Positions 7,491 through 15,785 of a DNA stretch of 64,000 nucleotides are shown here, piece after piece (within the stretch, counting starts at the first letter, position 1; each line of letters begins with the position of its first letter). The stretch is from Acidobacteriaceae bacterium (GTDB taxonomy: Bacteria > Acidobacteriota > Terriglobia > Terriglobales > Acidobacteriaceae). The DNA lies in contig JAOAPC010000010.1 in assembly GCA_025462735.1 (NCBI GenBank), forward strand, positions 186,001-250,000. The letters are read 5' to 3'. The notes under the pieces were generated by a model. The model did no database searches. It was given only the letters and a program-made list of their open reading frames with translations, and had not been told where the DNA came from. The position numbers were made by a program, and so were the translations under genes.

Positions 7491-8936
7491 ATGGGACTTA
7501 ACGCTTTAGACTTCGCGATCATTGCCGTCTACCTCGTTGGCATCACCCTGTTCGGTATGCGCTTCCGCAAACGGCAGCGCACACTTCGCGACTACTTCCT
7601 GGCGGGACGCGACATCCCCTGGTGGGCAATTGCGCTCTCGATCGTTGCGGCGGAGACCAGCACGCTGACCATCATCAGCATTCCGGGGCTGGCCTACGAC
7701 ACGAATTTGACCTTTCTACAAGTCGTGATGGGATATGTGATCGGACGATTCATCATCAGCTTTGTGCTGCTGCCACATTATTTTCGCGGAGAGCTGTTCA
7801 CCGCCTACGAACTAATCGAGAGACGTTTTGGACCACGCCTGCGCACGCTGACTTCCGGCCTATTTCTGCTGACCCGAGCCGCGGCGGAGGGGGTGCGAGT
7901 CTATGCCGTTTCGATCGTGGTTTCAATCGCCCTGGGAACCGGAGAAATCGCCTCCATCGCGATCATCACCGTGCTGACCCTGATTTACACGTTCGAGGGC
8001 GGTTTGGCCGCCGTGATCTGGACGGATGTGGTGCAAACCGGGATCTACGTTGGCGGAACGCTGGTAGGGGTGTTTACAATTATTCATTATGTTCCTGGTG
8101 GATGGACGCACATTCATCAAATTGCGGCAGCCAGCGGCAAACTTCAGGTATTCGATTTCACTCCGACTTTTTGGAAGCCGTACACCTTTTGGGCAGGAGT
8201 GATTGGCGGCGCGTTTCTAACCACTGCGAGCCATGGTACCGACCAGTTAATCGTGCAAAGGCTATTGGCGGCGCGAAATCAGCGGCAATCGGTTGCGGCA
8301 TTGCTTTCTAGCGGAGGAGCGATTTTATTTCAGTTCAGCCTTTTCCTGCTGCTCGGCGTAATGCTCTTCGCGTACTACATGCTGCCTTCAGCGCACTTCG
8401 GCAAACCTGACAGGATTTATCCCACGTTTATCGTGACCCGAATGCCGCACGGAATTTCCGGCTTGCTCATTGCGGCTATTTTGGCAGCGGCTATGTCGAA
8501 CCTTAGCGCGGCATTGAATTCACTTTCGTCCAGCACGATCTTGGATTTTTATGCACGCCTGCGTCCGCAGACCGATGAGGGCCGAAAAATGCGGCTCTCC
8601 AGGTTATCCACTGTCATGTGGGCCGCCGTTCTATTCATACTCGCGGTCCTTTCTCTACGTCGCGTCGGACGTGTTGTTGAGGTGGGGCTGCAAATCGCAT
8701 CCATTGCTTACGGCGCATTGTTAGGGGTGTTTCTTCTTGGCGTGCTCACGCGCCGGACAACTCAGAACGCAGCTATGGCCGGTATGGTCTGTGGATTCGT
8801 GACCGAAATTTATCTTTGGCAATTCACTGCGGTGCCTTGGACATGGTGGGTAGCCCTAGGGACCGTAGTCACATTTATTGTGGGATATGCCGCAAGCAGT
8901 GTTTGGAAAGAACAGTACAGTCCCGGGGAAGGCTGA
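7491..8936 (+). CDS. Sodium:solute symporter (SSS family)
   Basis: 481 residues with about 13 hydrophobic segments across its length. The N-terminal LDFAIIAVYLVGITLFG helix, the DYFLAGRDIPWWAIALSI motif and the SASS-like AAETSTLTII stretch are typical of the SSS/PutP family of Na+-coupled transporters. The substrate cannot be assigned: sugars, sialic acid, amino acids and vitamins are all transported by members. It is divergent from the SPFH gene and converges on the PilZ gene. Confidence 0.85.
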   Translation: MGLNALDFAIIAVYLVGITLFGMRFRKRQRTLRDYFLAGRDIPWWAIALSIVAAETSTLTIISIPGLAYDTNLTFLQVVMGYVIGRFIISFVLLPHYFRGELFTAYELIERRFGPRLRTLTSGLFLLTRAAAEGVRVYAVSIVVSIALGTGEIASIAIITVLTLIYTFEGGLAAVIWTDVVQTGIYVGGTLVGVFTIIHYVPGGWTHIHQIAAASGKLQVFDFTPTFWKPYTFWAGVIGGAFLTTASHGTDQLIVQRLLAARNQRQSVAALLSSGGAILFQFSLFLLLGVMLFAYYMLPSAHFGKPDRIYPTFIVTRMPHGISGLLIAAILAAAMSNLSAALNSLSSSTILDFYARLRPQTDEGRKMRLSRLSTVMWAAVLFILAVLSLRRVGRVVEVGLQIASIAYGALLGVFLLGVLTRRTTQNAAMAGMVCGFVTEIYLWQFTAVPWTWWVALGTVVTFIVGYAASSVWKEQYSPGEG

Positions 8937-8956
8937 CGTAAAAGGGCGAAGACCCT

Positions 8957-10090
8957 CTAAGTGCTCACTTCTTCGGTGGCGCCACGTTGCTTGCGCAATT
9001 CCCCATGAAATTCGTCAGGTGCGAGTTCGGCGCCAGTACGAAATAGTGACAACAGCGGATCGCCGTGCTCGCCTTCGGTGCGCAGACCAGAGTATGCGCT
9101 GGGGCTGTTGTCGATGCTGTCAGGCCGGACTTCGATCTCCGGAACCGCGCCTTCGCTATTTACCAGAGTATGGATGAAGTCTTCCACTCTCTTCTTTTCT
9201 TCAAATGTCTGACGGACGAATTGCACGCCCATTCCCGCTCCGGGGTGCATGACGCGAACCATGCCTTCGACCGGCAACTCCATGTCTCTCATTTTCATTG
9301 TGATTTGCAGCCGGGTCCTTACTGGGAAGGGCGACTCGGTCTCCAGATAACAAGCGCTCAGACTCAAATCGGTCAGTCTGCAGTTCACCGGTGGGTCCTC
9401 GGCGTCGGCGCCTTGCAATTGGCGCGCAATCCAAGCCTTCAACCGCACGCTCGCATCTTCTGGAAGATCGCAGAAACGGATTCCTTGTGATTGATCGCCG
9501 TCCCACGCCACTTCTCCGCCGCAACTGATCTCGCCGGATCCTGGCAAAGCAAAGCGCAGCGCAAAGGACGTCGGCAATTTGGTTTTGTTCTTGATCGCCA
9601 TGCCGTTTTCGCTGAGGTCCGAAGTCACAACCTCAATCGTTCTAGCGTTCTCTGTGTGAAGTTTGACCACCAGCTCGACCGGAATGCGCGCGTGTCGCCG
9701 CCGCTCACGTTTCATCAAAGCGCGAACTGAACGAAAGCTCGACTTGGTGCGTTCCAGAGAGATGGGCTTGAACAGAACAAAATGCGCCCCCAACTCAAAA
9801 GCGCTTTTTAAGGCGGATTGGCCATCGATGATAGCTACGGCAATGGCACGCTTGTTGGTCGGGGCGGAATGAGTGCCTTTTAGGATCTTGGCTGCGATCT
9901 CTGGGGTGGTGCAATCGACTATGACGGCCTCAAACCGCTGGCGGGTGAGTTTTTGGACCGCACTGTCAAGATCGGTGCAGTGTTCGACCCCGATCTCTAG
10001 GTCCGTCAGCACACGGCGGAGTACGCGGACGACTTTGTCGTCCGAGCACAGCAGCAGCGACTGGAGTCCGGGTTGCGCGAAAGAAGACAC
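8957..10090 (-). CDS. REC-PilZ-PilZ protein, probable c-di-GMP effector
   Basis: 377 residues read from a GTG. Residues 10-125 form a response-regulator-like receiver with an acidic pair at D17/D18, a candidate phospho-acceptor D59 (VIVDCTTPE) and a conserved K108 (FKPIS). The first PilZ domain has RxxxR at 131-135 and DLSENG at 158-163, the two c-di-GMP-binding motifs. A second PilZ domain (about 233-318) keeps DLSLSA at 241-246 but I see no matching RxxxR, so it may not bind. The last 55 residues look disordered. It could join a phosphorylation input to c-di-GMP sensing. No partner kinase is adjacent. Confidence 0.8.
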   Translation of the reverse strand: MSSFAQPGLQSLLLCSDDKVVRVLRRVLTDLEIGVEHCTDLDSAVQKLTRQRFEAVIVDCTTPEIAAKILKGTHSAPTNKRAIAVAIIDGQSALKSAFELGAHFVLFKPISLERTKSSFRSVRALMKRERRRHARIPVELVVKLHTENARTIEVVTSDLSENGMAIKNKTKLPTSFALRFALPGSGEISCGGEVAWDGDQSQGIRFCDLPEDASVRLKAWIARQLQGADAEDPPVNCRLTDLSLSACYLETESPFPVRTRLQITMKMRDMELPVEGMVRVMHPGAGMGVQFVRQTFEEKKRVEDFIHTLVNSEGAVPEIEVRPDSIDNSPSAYSGLRTEGEHGDPLLSLFRTGAELAPDEFHGELRKQRGATEEVST

Positions 10091-10287
10091 AAAACAGTCC
10101 TAATCGAATGTAGCAGCTGGCCATTGTTGCTCAAATACATACGCAGGAACAGCGAGTTACGGCGGTAATACGGTTACGGCGGGGAGCCCGATGGGTGACC
10201 AATCCACGGAGACTTTCCCAAATGCGTCTGTCTCCCGCATAAGTACAATTTATTCAACTATTTGAGAGTCTCGCCATCGAATCATTA
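10091..10287. other. Intergenic space, nothing recognised
   Basis: About 200 bp between the PilZ gene start and the promoter of the small 75-residue protein. No gene, RNA or clear repeat was seen in it. Confidence 0.5.
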
Positions 10288-10315
10288 TTGACTTTGGGCC
10301 GGGCTGGCGTAAAAT
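10288..10315 (+). promoter_or_regulatory. Strong sigma70-type promoter of the 75-residue protein gene
   Basis: TTGACT (10288-10293), 16-bp spacer, TAAAAT (10310-10315). Among the clearest promoters in the window. It would start an mRNA near 10322 with an untranslated leader of about 145 nt. Confidence 0.65.
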
Positions 10316-10465
10316 CGGAGCTTCCGACAGACTTTTTCTGTGCATGGTGTCCTGGCAGTTTCTTCGGTTTATATTTCTGTGCACAAAGCCGGGCTTTTGG
10401 AATCCTTCCGCAAGTCATCGGAATCTAAGTCTATTAAAAGCAAAATCTTGCGCTGAGGAATATTC

Positions 10466-10693
10466 ATGGCTAAAAGACGCGGCAATCCAAATTGGGGCAA
10501 GCCGGAGCCAATCGGCCCGATTGTCCCCACGGTAACGGAGTTTGAGCAGGTGGTAAAGGAGTACAAACTGACGCCTGATCAGTATCTCCGCTCCACTCGG
10601 TTGCGTGAATGGGCTCGCCGAAATAAGAATTCCAAGTACATCCCTGAGCCTTTGCTGGAAGCCTGGGGTTTTGAGATCGAATCCACTCTCTAA
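10466..10693 (+). CDS. Small basic protein of unknown function
   Basis: 75 residues, starting MAKRRGNPNWGKPEP and rich in Lys, Arg and Pro in its first third, then a predicted helical part (TEFEQVVKEYKLTPDQYLRS). Not recognised. It is very likely real: a strong promoter lies 150 bp upstream, GAGGA precedes the ATG, and a strong terminator follows 20 bp after the stop, so it is a self-contained single-gene unit. The basic N-terminus suggests nucleic-acid contact, which is only a guess. Confidence 0.7.
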   Translation: MAKRRGNPNWGKPEPIGPIVPTVTEFEQVVKEYKLTPDQYLRSTRLREWARRNKNSKYIPEPLLEAWGFEIESTL

Positions 10694-10713
10694 AAGCGAT
10701 TTGGGAAGTTGAG

Positions 10714-10744
10714 AAAGGGCCGCCACGTGGCGGCCCTTTTTATT
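10714..10744 (+). terminator. Rho-independent terminator
   Basis: AAAGGGCCGCC pairs with GGCGGCCCTTT around a short ACGT loop and is followed by TTTTATT. The hairpin is GC-rich and nearly perfect. Confidence 0.9.
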
Positions 10745-10816
10745 GCTGAGGAAATCTGAACCTTTAACAAGAATTCTAGGGAGAAGGGACTCCTGGCAGC
10801 GGTTACCGAGGCAGGA

Positions 10817-11122
10817 TCAATCCAGATCAAAGTCCCGGATAGGCTTGCCGGTGTCGGGCGTTTCCTTTGCCTTCCTAATCGCCTCCTGGAACTTCTTCTC
10901 CAGCAGATCTGAGGAGTGCTTCTGTGCTTCCACCGATTGCCGGAAAATCGAGTCCCGTCGGTTGTCCTGCTCTTTCATGGCCCGCGCCGCCTCGTCCAAG
11001 TCGTTGAACATCTTCGGTTTTAGGGGCGCCACATGGGAAATGACGGCTCCGTTGCCGGCGTCCACTTTGAGCGCCGCTCCGCAGCACGGACAAGCTACTT
11101 CGAGGCTAGACTGCTTCGCCAT
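10817..11122 (-). CDS. Small zinc-ribbon protein of unknown function
   Basis: 101 residues from the ATG at 11122; an upstream in-frame start adds seven unlikely residues. Near the N-terminus VACPCCGAALKV contains a CPxCG half zinc ribbon; no second Cys pair is visible, so metal binding might need a dimer. The rest is charged and helical (ARAMKEQDNRRDSIFRQSVE), likely coiled coil. Not recognised. No clear Shine-Dalgarno. Confidence 0.55.
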   Translation of the reverse strand: MAKQSSLEVACPCCGAALKVDAGNGAVISHVAPLKPKMFNDLDEAARAMKEQDNRRDSIFRQSVEAQKHSSDLLEKKFQEAIRKAKETPDTGKPIRDFDLD

Positions 11123-11144
11123 TCTTGGTGAATCATACCGCAAA

Positions 11145-11262
11145 CTAGTGGTCAGTGATTAGTGGCCAGTGGTCAGTGTGTAGCATTTGTCGTCGATCCT
11201 GAGTCACGTGCCACCTACTAGCCACTGCTCGCCAACCACTGTTCGCTGACCTTATACACTTG
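11145..11262. repeat. Imperfect tandem word repeat (GTCAGTG / TAGCCACTG)
   Basis: The gap between the divergent zinc-ribbon and HAD genes is made of overlapping near-copies of GTGGTCAGTG, GTGGCCAGTG, CTAGCCACTG and CACTGTTCGCTGACC. A very similar stretch lies at 23345-23428. Confidence 0.7.
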
Positions 11263-11267
11263 AACCC

Positions 11268-11933
11268 ATGCCAGCCAAAGCGCTTTTCTTCGATGTCGGA
11301 AACACACTGCTCTTCCCCGATCGGAAGCGGATGCTCCGGGCCTTGCACGAGCGCCAAGTCTTTCCTTCCGACGAGCTGCTGAAAGAAATCGAGCGGCAAA
11401 CCAAGCATGAATTCGATTCTTTGCTTGAAGGCAACTCCGGCGTGGATCATGGGTTTTGGCACATTTACTATTCACGGCTGCTCGCAGCGCTTGAAATACC
11501 TGAGGACGGGTTCCGCGCCGATCTCGTCTCCCGCACTCGGATATCGGCAAACTGGTGCGAAATCAGGCCGGGCACTCGCGAAGCTTTGCAACGTCTCGCC
11601 AAACACTACAGGCTGGCGGTGATTTCGAATGCTGATAGCAAAATAGCGGAGGTCCTTAGCCGTTGCGGTATTGCGGATTGCTTCGAGACTATTACGGATT
11701 CCGGCGTTGTCGGAAAAGAGAAACCTCATCCCGCGATCTTCGCCGCCGCAGTACGCAGCCTGGGAGTTTCTCCCGGCGAGAGTATCTATGTCGGCGATGT
11801 CTATTCGGTGGACTATCTCGGCGCTACCCGCTTCGGAATGCAATCCGTTCTATTCGACGTTGCTGGAGCGTACCGCGACAGAGAGCTCCCACGAGTGGAG
11901 TCTTTGGAAGAACTGGAATTACGGCTGGCTTAG
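11268..11933 (+). CDS. HAD-superfamily hydrolase
   Basis: 221 residues. HAD motif I is LFFDVGNTL with the nucleophile Asp near residue 9, but the second Asp of DxD is replaced by Asn in the order D-V-G-N, as in several phosphatases of the family. Motif II is VISNAD, motif III the Lys of GKEKPHP, motif IV VGDVYSVD. The helical cap after motif I indicates subclass I, like phosphoglycolate or 2-haloacid-type enzymes. Substrate unknown. tadA begins about 30 bp downstream in the same direction. Confidence 0.85.
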   Translation: MPAKALFFDVGNTLLFPDRKRMLRALHERQVFPSDELLKEIERQTKHEFDSLLEGNSGVDHGFWHIYYSRLLAALEIPEDGFRADLVSRTRISANWCEIRPGTREALQRLAKHYRLAVISNADSKIAEVLSRCGIADCFETITDSGVVGKEKPHPAIFAAAVRSLGVSPGESIYVGDVYSVDYLGATRFGMQSVLFDVAGAYRDRELPRVESLEELELRLA

Positions 11934-11963
11934 TTCTGCGCGCATTGCCATACAATACTGCTG

Positions 11964-12437
11964 GTGCGAAACTACGCGGATCCCGCCACCGACGAAGTGT
12001 TTATGCAGGAGGCATTGCGGTCAGCCCAGCGCGCTTTGGACTCTGGCGAAGTTCCGGTGGGCGCTGTCGTCGTCCATGAAGGAAAAATCATTGGCCGAGG
12101 ATTCAATCGCAACCTCGCGGATTCCGATCCAACCGCTCATGCCGAGGTCGTTGCCTTGCGCGAGGCCGGCGCAGCCATCGGAAATCATCGCCTGCCAGGT
12201 TGCGATTTATTCGTGACCATTGAGCCCTGCGCGATGTGTGCCGGAGCCATAGTGCACGCACGCATCCGAAGCTTGGTCTACGGAGCCGAGGACCCCAAGG
12301 CCGGGGCTGTGCATTCGGCAATGCATGTTCTAAACCACCCCGCCCTGAATCATCAGGTCGAGGTCCGACGCGGTGTCCTCGCCGGCAAATGCGCGGAACT
12401 TCTGCAGGACTTTTTTCGCGCTCGCAGAGCAGGCTAA
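11964..12437 (+). CDS. tadA: tRNA-specific adenosine deaminase
   Basis: 157 residues read from a GTG (an ATG at 12003 is a possible shorter start). The zinc and catalytic motifs [10 protein letters not shown] and PCAMCAGA are those of TadA, which converts A34 to inosine in tRNA-Arg(ACG). VPVGAVVV and the N-terminal [10 protein letters not shown] helix fit as well. Related guanine deaminases share the motifs, but the [14 protein letters not shown] context favours TadA. It follows the HAD gene by 30 bp and precedes a tRNA-Ser gene. Confidence 0.9.
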   Translation: MRNYADPATDEVFMQEALRSAQRALDSGEVPVGAVVVHEGKIIGRGFNRNLADSDPTAHAEVVALREAGAAIGNHRLPGCDLFVTIEPCAMCAGAIVHARIRSLVYGAEDPKAGAVHSAMHVLNHPALNHQVEVRRGVLAGKCAELLQDFFRARRAG

Positions 12438-12551
12438 GCCCCGCGCGGCGAATCATAGACCGGCCCCTCAAGCTCGCCCGGTAATGAGGATCTCTGGACC
12501 TGACCTGATAAAATCAACATGCAATTTCTGAATTTGCAAGAAGTCCGACGC

Positions 12552-12641
12552 GGAGAGGTGCGTGAGTGGTTGAAACGATCCGCCTCGAAAGCGGACATAC
12601 CTTAACGGGTATCGTGGGTTCAAATCCCACCCTCTCCGCCA
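12552..12641 (+). tRNA. tRNA-Ser, anticodon CGA
   Basis: Cloverleaf of 90 nt with encoded CCA. The acceptor arm pairs GGAGAGG with CCTCTCC, the anticodon stem pairs TCCGC with GCGGA around loop CTCGAAA (anticodon CGA), the long variable arm pairs ATACC with GGGTAT as expected for tRNA-Ser, and the T arm pairs GTGGG with CCCAC around TTCAAAT. Discriminator is G, as in serine tRNAs. A convergent gene ends one base after the CCA. Confidence 0.96.
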
Positions 12642-12642
12642 G

Positions 12643-13236
12643 TTAAATAGTGTGAATGCCTTTGAGTTTCTTTCGTGCAAAAGCCAATATGCCCGCCAGC
12701 CCGGTTCCCATCAATCCGAGAGTTGCAGGCTCAGGAACGGTGGTTAAAACCATTCTGCTAGGAACGTATAGTCCAACATTTGAAATGAAGTAAAACTTCA
12801 CCCTTCCTGATACGGTCTGATTGATATGTATCGTTATGCCAGTCCCAACTATCTCTTCGTCGACTGAAAATGACGCGTGTACGGGTATTGTGAAGTCTTT
12901 GCCATTAGTTGGAAACGTAAAGCTACCGATGAACAGGCTGCCAATGTCAAGCCCGAGATTGTCGTAGGAGACGCCGTTGATCTTGATGAGGCCGCCATCC
13001 ACGAATACGTTGGACGCTCCTCCCAAAGTCGAGCCAGGTGCAATTAAGGACCCGGAATAAAAACTTTCCGGCACGGTACCCACTAGAAAGACAGAAATCC
13101 CTTGTTGATGCGAGATGAATTCGAAGTTGCCTCCCTCGGGACTGCCCGGCGCAAGGATGATAGTGACGCTGTCCGCAAATGCGCTAACCGAGATCAATAA
13201 CAATAGGATCGGAGATACCAACATAAATCGTTTCAT
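12643..13236 (-). CDS. PEP-CTERM sorting-signal protein
   Basis: 197 residues. A signal peptide (MKRFMLVSPILLLLISVSAFA) is followed by a beta-rich secreted body and ends with VPEPATLGLMGTGLAGILAF and a basic ARKKL tail. That tripartite end (VPEP, hydrophobic helix, Lys/Arg cluster) is the PEP-CTERM signal, recognised by exosortase (EpsH/XrtA) and usually linked to exopolysaccharide production. No exosortase is in the window. The ATG has a good GGGAGG ribosome-binding site. Its stop codon lies directly against the end of the tRNA-Ser gene. Confidence 0.9.
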   Translation of the reverse strand: MKRFMLVSPILLLLISVSAFADSVTIILAPGSPEGGNFEFISHQQGISVFLVGTVPESFYSGSLIAPGSTLGGASNVFVDGGLIKINGVSYDNLGLDIGSLFIGSFTFPTNGKDFTIPVHASFSVDEEIVGTGITIHINQTVSGRVKFYFISNVGLYVPSRMVLTTVPEPATLGLMGTGLAGILAFARKKLKGIHTI

Positions 13237-13280
13237 AGGTCCTCCCTGTCATTACGCGGTGCCGCTGGCAAGCGGCTGGG

Positions 13281-13309
13281 ACGTTATCACACAATTCCTG
13301 CGCGGTCAA
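13281..13309 (-). promoter_or_regulatory. Promoter of the PEP-CTERM gene
   Basis: Read on the minus strand: TTGACC (13309-13304), a 17-bp spacer, TAACGT (13286-13281). The predicted leader is about 40 nt. Confidence 0.6.
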
Positions 13310-13469
13310 TAAGGCGCTCCGAGGGTCCAAGCAGGAGGCCAACGGCGCCGCCCGGAAAGTTAGAGGGCGAGCCGCAGACTCCCCCACTCTTCACCTGTTC
13401 AGCACTCCGCTTAAAGTCGGCCTCTCCTCTCCGAAAACCCTTAGCCCTTCTGCAACGTTTCGCGAGACG

Positions 13470-13499
13470 TTGCGAAGCACGTCCCAGCATCTCTAGAAT
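13470..13499 (+). promoter_or_regulatory. Putative promoter of wecB, very close to its start codon
   Basis: TTGCGA (13470-13475), 18-bp spacer, TAGAAT (13494-13499). Transcription would begin around 13506-13509, essentially at the GTG start. The inverted repeat GCAACGT-N8-ACGTTGC (13452-13473) overlaps the -35 box and could be an operator. Confidence 0.45.
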
Positions 13500-13508
13500 G
13501 CGTTCCAG

Positions 13509-14576
13509 GTGTCCACCCATATTCTCCATGTTGTCGGGGCCAGACCAAACTTCATGAAGGCCGCGCCAGTTTTGCGAGCCTTACGGGACACAGGTTTCCG
13601 TCAATCCCTGGTGCATACCGGGCAGCACTATGACGCAAACATGTCTGACGTGTTCTTCCGGGAACTCGACATCCCACAGCCAGATGTAAATCTTGGAGTC
13701 GGCTCCGGTAGTCACGCGCAGCAGACTGCGCTGATTATGACTGGCTTCGAGGCAGTAGCTCTGGAACGCAAGCCAGATTTGGTGATCGTGTACGGAGATG
13801 TGAATTCAACCGTTGCCGCAGCTCTGGTCTGCGCCAAATTGCAGATTGCGGTGGCGCACGTCGAAGCAGGGTTGCGGTCCAATGACCGCACCATGCCGGA
13901 AGAAATCAACCGCCTGGTCACCGATCAGCTTTCGAATCTCTTGTTCACACCTTCCCAAGATGGGGACGAAAACTTGCGGCGGGAAGGGATTCCAGCCGAG
14001 CGAATCCATTTGGTGGGCAATGTCATGATCGATACGTTGGTTCATCTTCTGCCGCGTGCTCTCGAAAACGGGCAGAAGAAACTTTCCCGGCGTTACGCCT
14101 TGGTCACGTTGCATCGTCCCAGCAACGTGGATGATTCCGAAAGGCTGCGCCGGATTCTGGACTCGATGCTCGCCTTCAGCAAAGATTTGGAGATCGTATT
14201 TCCTGTTCATCCTCGCACCCGACAGCGCATCGCAGATTTCAGCATTTCTACTGATGGCCTTCATCTGTGTGATCCGCTTTCCTATTTGGATTTTCTAGCG
14301 CTCCAGGCCCGCGCTGACCTGGTGTTAACCGACTCGGGCGGCATCCAGGAGGAGACCACATTTCTGGGAATACCGTGTTTGACGCTGCGGGCCAACACTG
14401 AACGCCCGGTGACCGTGGAGATAGGAACCAACATTCTGATCGGCGACGACATGGCCAGGCTTCACACTGAAATTACGAACATCCTTGAAGGCCGCGCTAA
14501 GAATGGCGCTATTCCTCCTTTGTGGGATGGACACGCCAGCGAGCGGATCGCTCACATCTTGAAAAACCAGTTCTAA
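13509..14576 (+). CDS. wecB: UDP-N-acetylglucosamine 2-epimerase (non-hydrolysing)
   Basis: 355 residues. HILHVVGARPNFMKAAPVL matches the N-terminal UDP-sugar motif of WecB/MnaA, and HTGQHYD, VYGDVNST, HVEAGLRS, TLHRPSN, TDSGGIQEE and RANTERP are standard family blocks including catalytic acidic and histidine residues. It interconverts UDP-GlcNAc and UDP-ManNAc for surface polysaccharide synthesis. The start is GTG; no ATG is available before the conserved N-terminus and there is no Shine-Dalgarno, consistent with leaderless translation. It stands alone, not in a polysaccharide cluster. Confidence 0.93.
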   Translation: MSTHILHVVGARPNFMKAAPVLRALRDTGFRQSLVHTGQHYDANMSDVFFRELDIPQPDVNLGVGSGSHAQQTALIMTGFEAVALERKPDLVIVYGDVNSTVAAALVCAKLQIAVAHVEAGLRSNDRTMPEEINRLVTDQLSNLLFTPSQDGDENLRREGIPAERIHLVGNVMIDTLVHLLPRALENGQKKLSRRYALVTLHRPSNVDDSERLRRILDSMLAFSKDLEIVFPVHPRTRQRIADFSISTDGLHLCDPLSYLDFLALQARADLVLTDSGGIQEETTFLGIPCLTLRANTERPVTVEIGTNILIGDDMARLHTEITNILEGRAKNGAIPPLWDGHASERIAHILKNQF

Positions 14577-14655
14577 CGGTGAATCTGTCGCTGCGCTTTC
14601 CGGGGCCTTCTCCGGCGCTTCGCGCTCCGCTGTTGTAGAATTTCATCAATTTCCT

Positions 14656-15705
14656 ATGAAAAAGATCCCTGTAGGCATTCTCGGTGCCACCGGCATCGTA
14701 GGGCAGCGCTTTATCCAGATGCTTGAGCGCCATCCGTGGTTTGAGGTGTCGTGGCTGGCGGCGTCGGACCGCTCGGAGGGCCGCGATTACGGCGATGCAG
14801 CGCGCTGGCGTCTGAAGACTCCCATTCCGGCGAGCGTCGCCAAGATGCGAGTCTCTGCAGCAATGCCTGAGAACGCACCGAAAGTAATTTTTGCTGCGCT
14901 CGATTCTGGCATTGCCGCCGAACTCGAGCCCCGCTTCGCCGAAGCCGGTTGCGCGGTAATCTCAAATTCCAGCGCGCTGCGGATGGCGAAAGATGTCCCG
15001 CTGGTAATTCCTGAGGTCAATCCCGACCACATCAAGTTAATCGAGTGCCAATCCTGGCGCCGCAAATCCGGCGGCTTCGTCGTCACCAACTCCAACTGCT
15101 CCGCGATGGGGTTGGTGCTAGCCCTGGCTCCTCTGCATAAGCGATTCGAACTTGAGACGGTCATGGCAGTAACCATGCAGGCCGTAAGCGGCGCGGGATA
15201 TCCGGGAGTTGCTTCGCTCGACATTCTTGGCAACGTCATTCCTTACATCGCCAAGGAAGAAGAAAAGATGGAAGAGGAGACGCGCAAACTGCTGGGTACC
15301 CTTAATGGCGCCGGCGTGACCCTTGCTCCATTCAAAATGAGCGCGCAATGCAATCGTGTGGCAGTCGAGGACGGCCATACCGAATCGGTATCGGTGAAGT
15401 TCAAGAAAAAAGCTCAAGCCGCAGAGATTCTCGAAGCCTGGGCTGAATTCAGCGGCATCCCACAGGTGCAGAAATTCCCTACCGCTCCGGAAATTCCAGT
15501 TCGTTACGTCGACGCTGTCGACCGCCCTCAGCCGCGCTTCGATGTTGAATTCGGTGGCGGCATGACGACTACCGTGGGACGTCTGCGCCAGTGTGCCGTG
15601 CTTGACTGGAAATTTACGCTGCTCTCCCACAACACCATACGTGGCGCCGCCGGGGCCGCATTGCTCAATGCCGAGTTGCTGAAAGCCGAAGGATATTTGG
15701 AATGA
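14656..15705 (+). CDS. asd: Aspartate-semialdehyde dehydrogenase
   Basis: 349 residues. The NADP-binding start is VGILGATGIVGQRF, the catalytic cysteine lies in TNSNCSAMG, and GGMTTTVGRLR plus a His near the C-terminus (LSHNTIRGAAG) are present. The pattern fits the archaeal/fungal-type ASADH branch rather than the E. coli type. It makes L-aspartate 4-semialdehyde, the shared precursor of diaminopimelate, threonine and methionine. It leads the asd-lysC-dapB-x-dapA-dapD gene set, all on the plus strand with short gaps. Confidence 0.95.
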   Translation: MKKIPVGILGATGIVGQRFIQMLERHPWFEVSWLAASDRSEGRDYGDAARWRLKTPIPASVAKMRVSAAMPENAPKVIFAALDSGIAAELEPRFAEAGCAVISNSSALRMAKDVPLVIPEVNPDHIKLIECQSWRRKSGGFVVTNSNCSAMGLVLALAPLHKRFELETVMAVTMQAVSGAGYPGVASLDILGNVIPYIAKEEEKMEEETRKLLGTLNGAGVTLAPFKMSAQCNRVAVEDGHTESVSVKFKKKAQAAEILEAWAEFSGIPQVQKFPTAPEIPVRYVDAVDRPQPRFDVEFGGGMTTTVGRLRQCAVLDWKFTLLSHNTIRGAAGAALLNAELLKAEGYLE

Positions 15706-15717
15706 TCCTGCCAGAAA

Positions 15718-15785
15718 TGTCAGCTGTTAGCCTTTAGCGTTTTAGCGAGAACTACCAACGCGTGTCGGCTAAGAGCTAAAAGTTA
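15718..15785. repeat. Imperfect word repeat (TTAGC / GCTAA)
   Basis: The gap between asd and lysC contains overlapping copies of GTTAGCCTTTAGCG, TTTTAGCG, GGCTAAGAGCTAAAAGTTAATGGCTAA. The start codon of lysC is embedded at its right edge. It resembles the other word-repeat gaps in style, not in sequence. Confidence 0.5.

Noticed and set aside
15718-15785. Lysine riboswitch before lysC
   Set aside because: Only the TTAGC word repeat is present; conserved lysine-aptamer segments are absent and the gap is too short.
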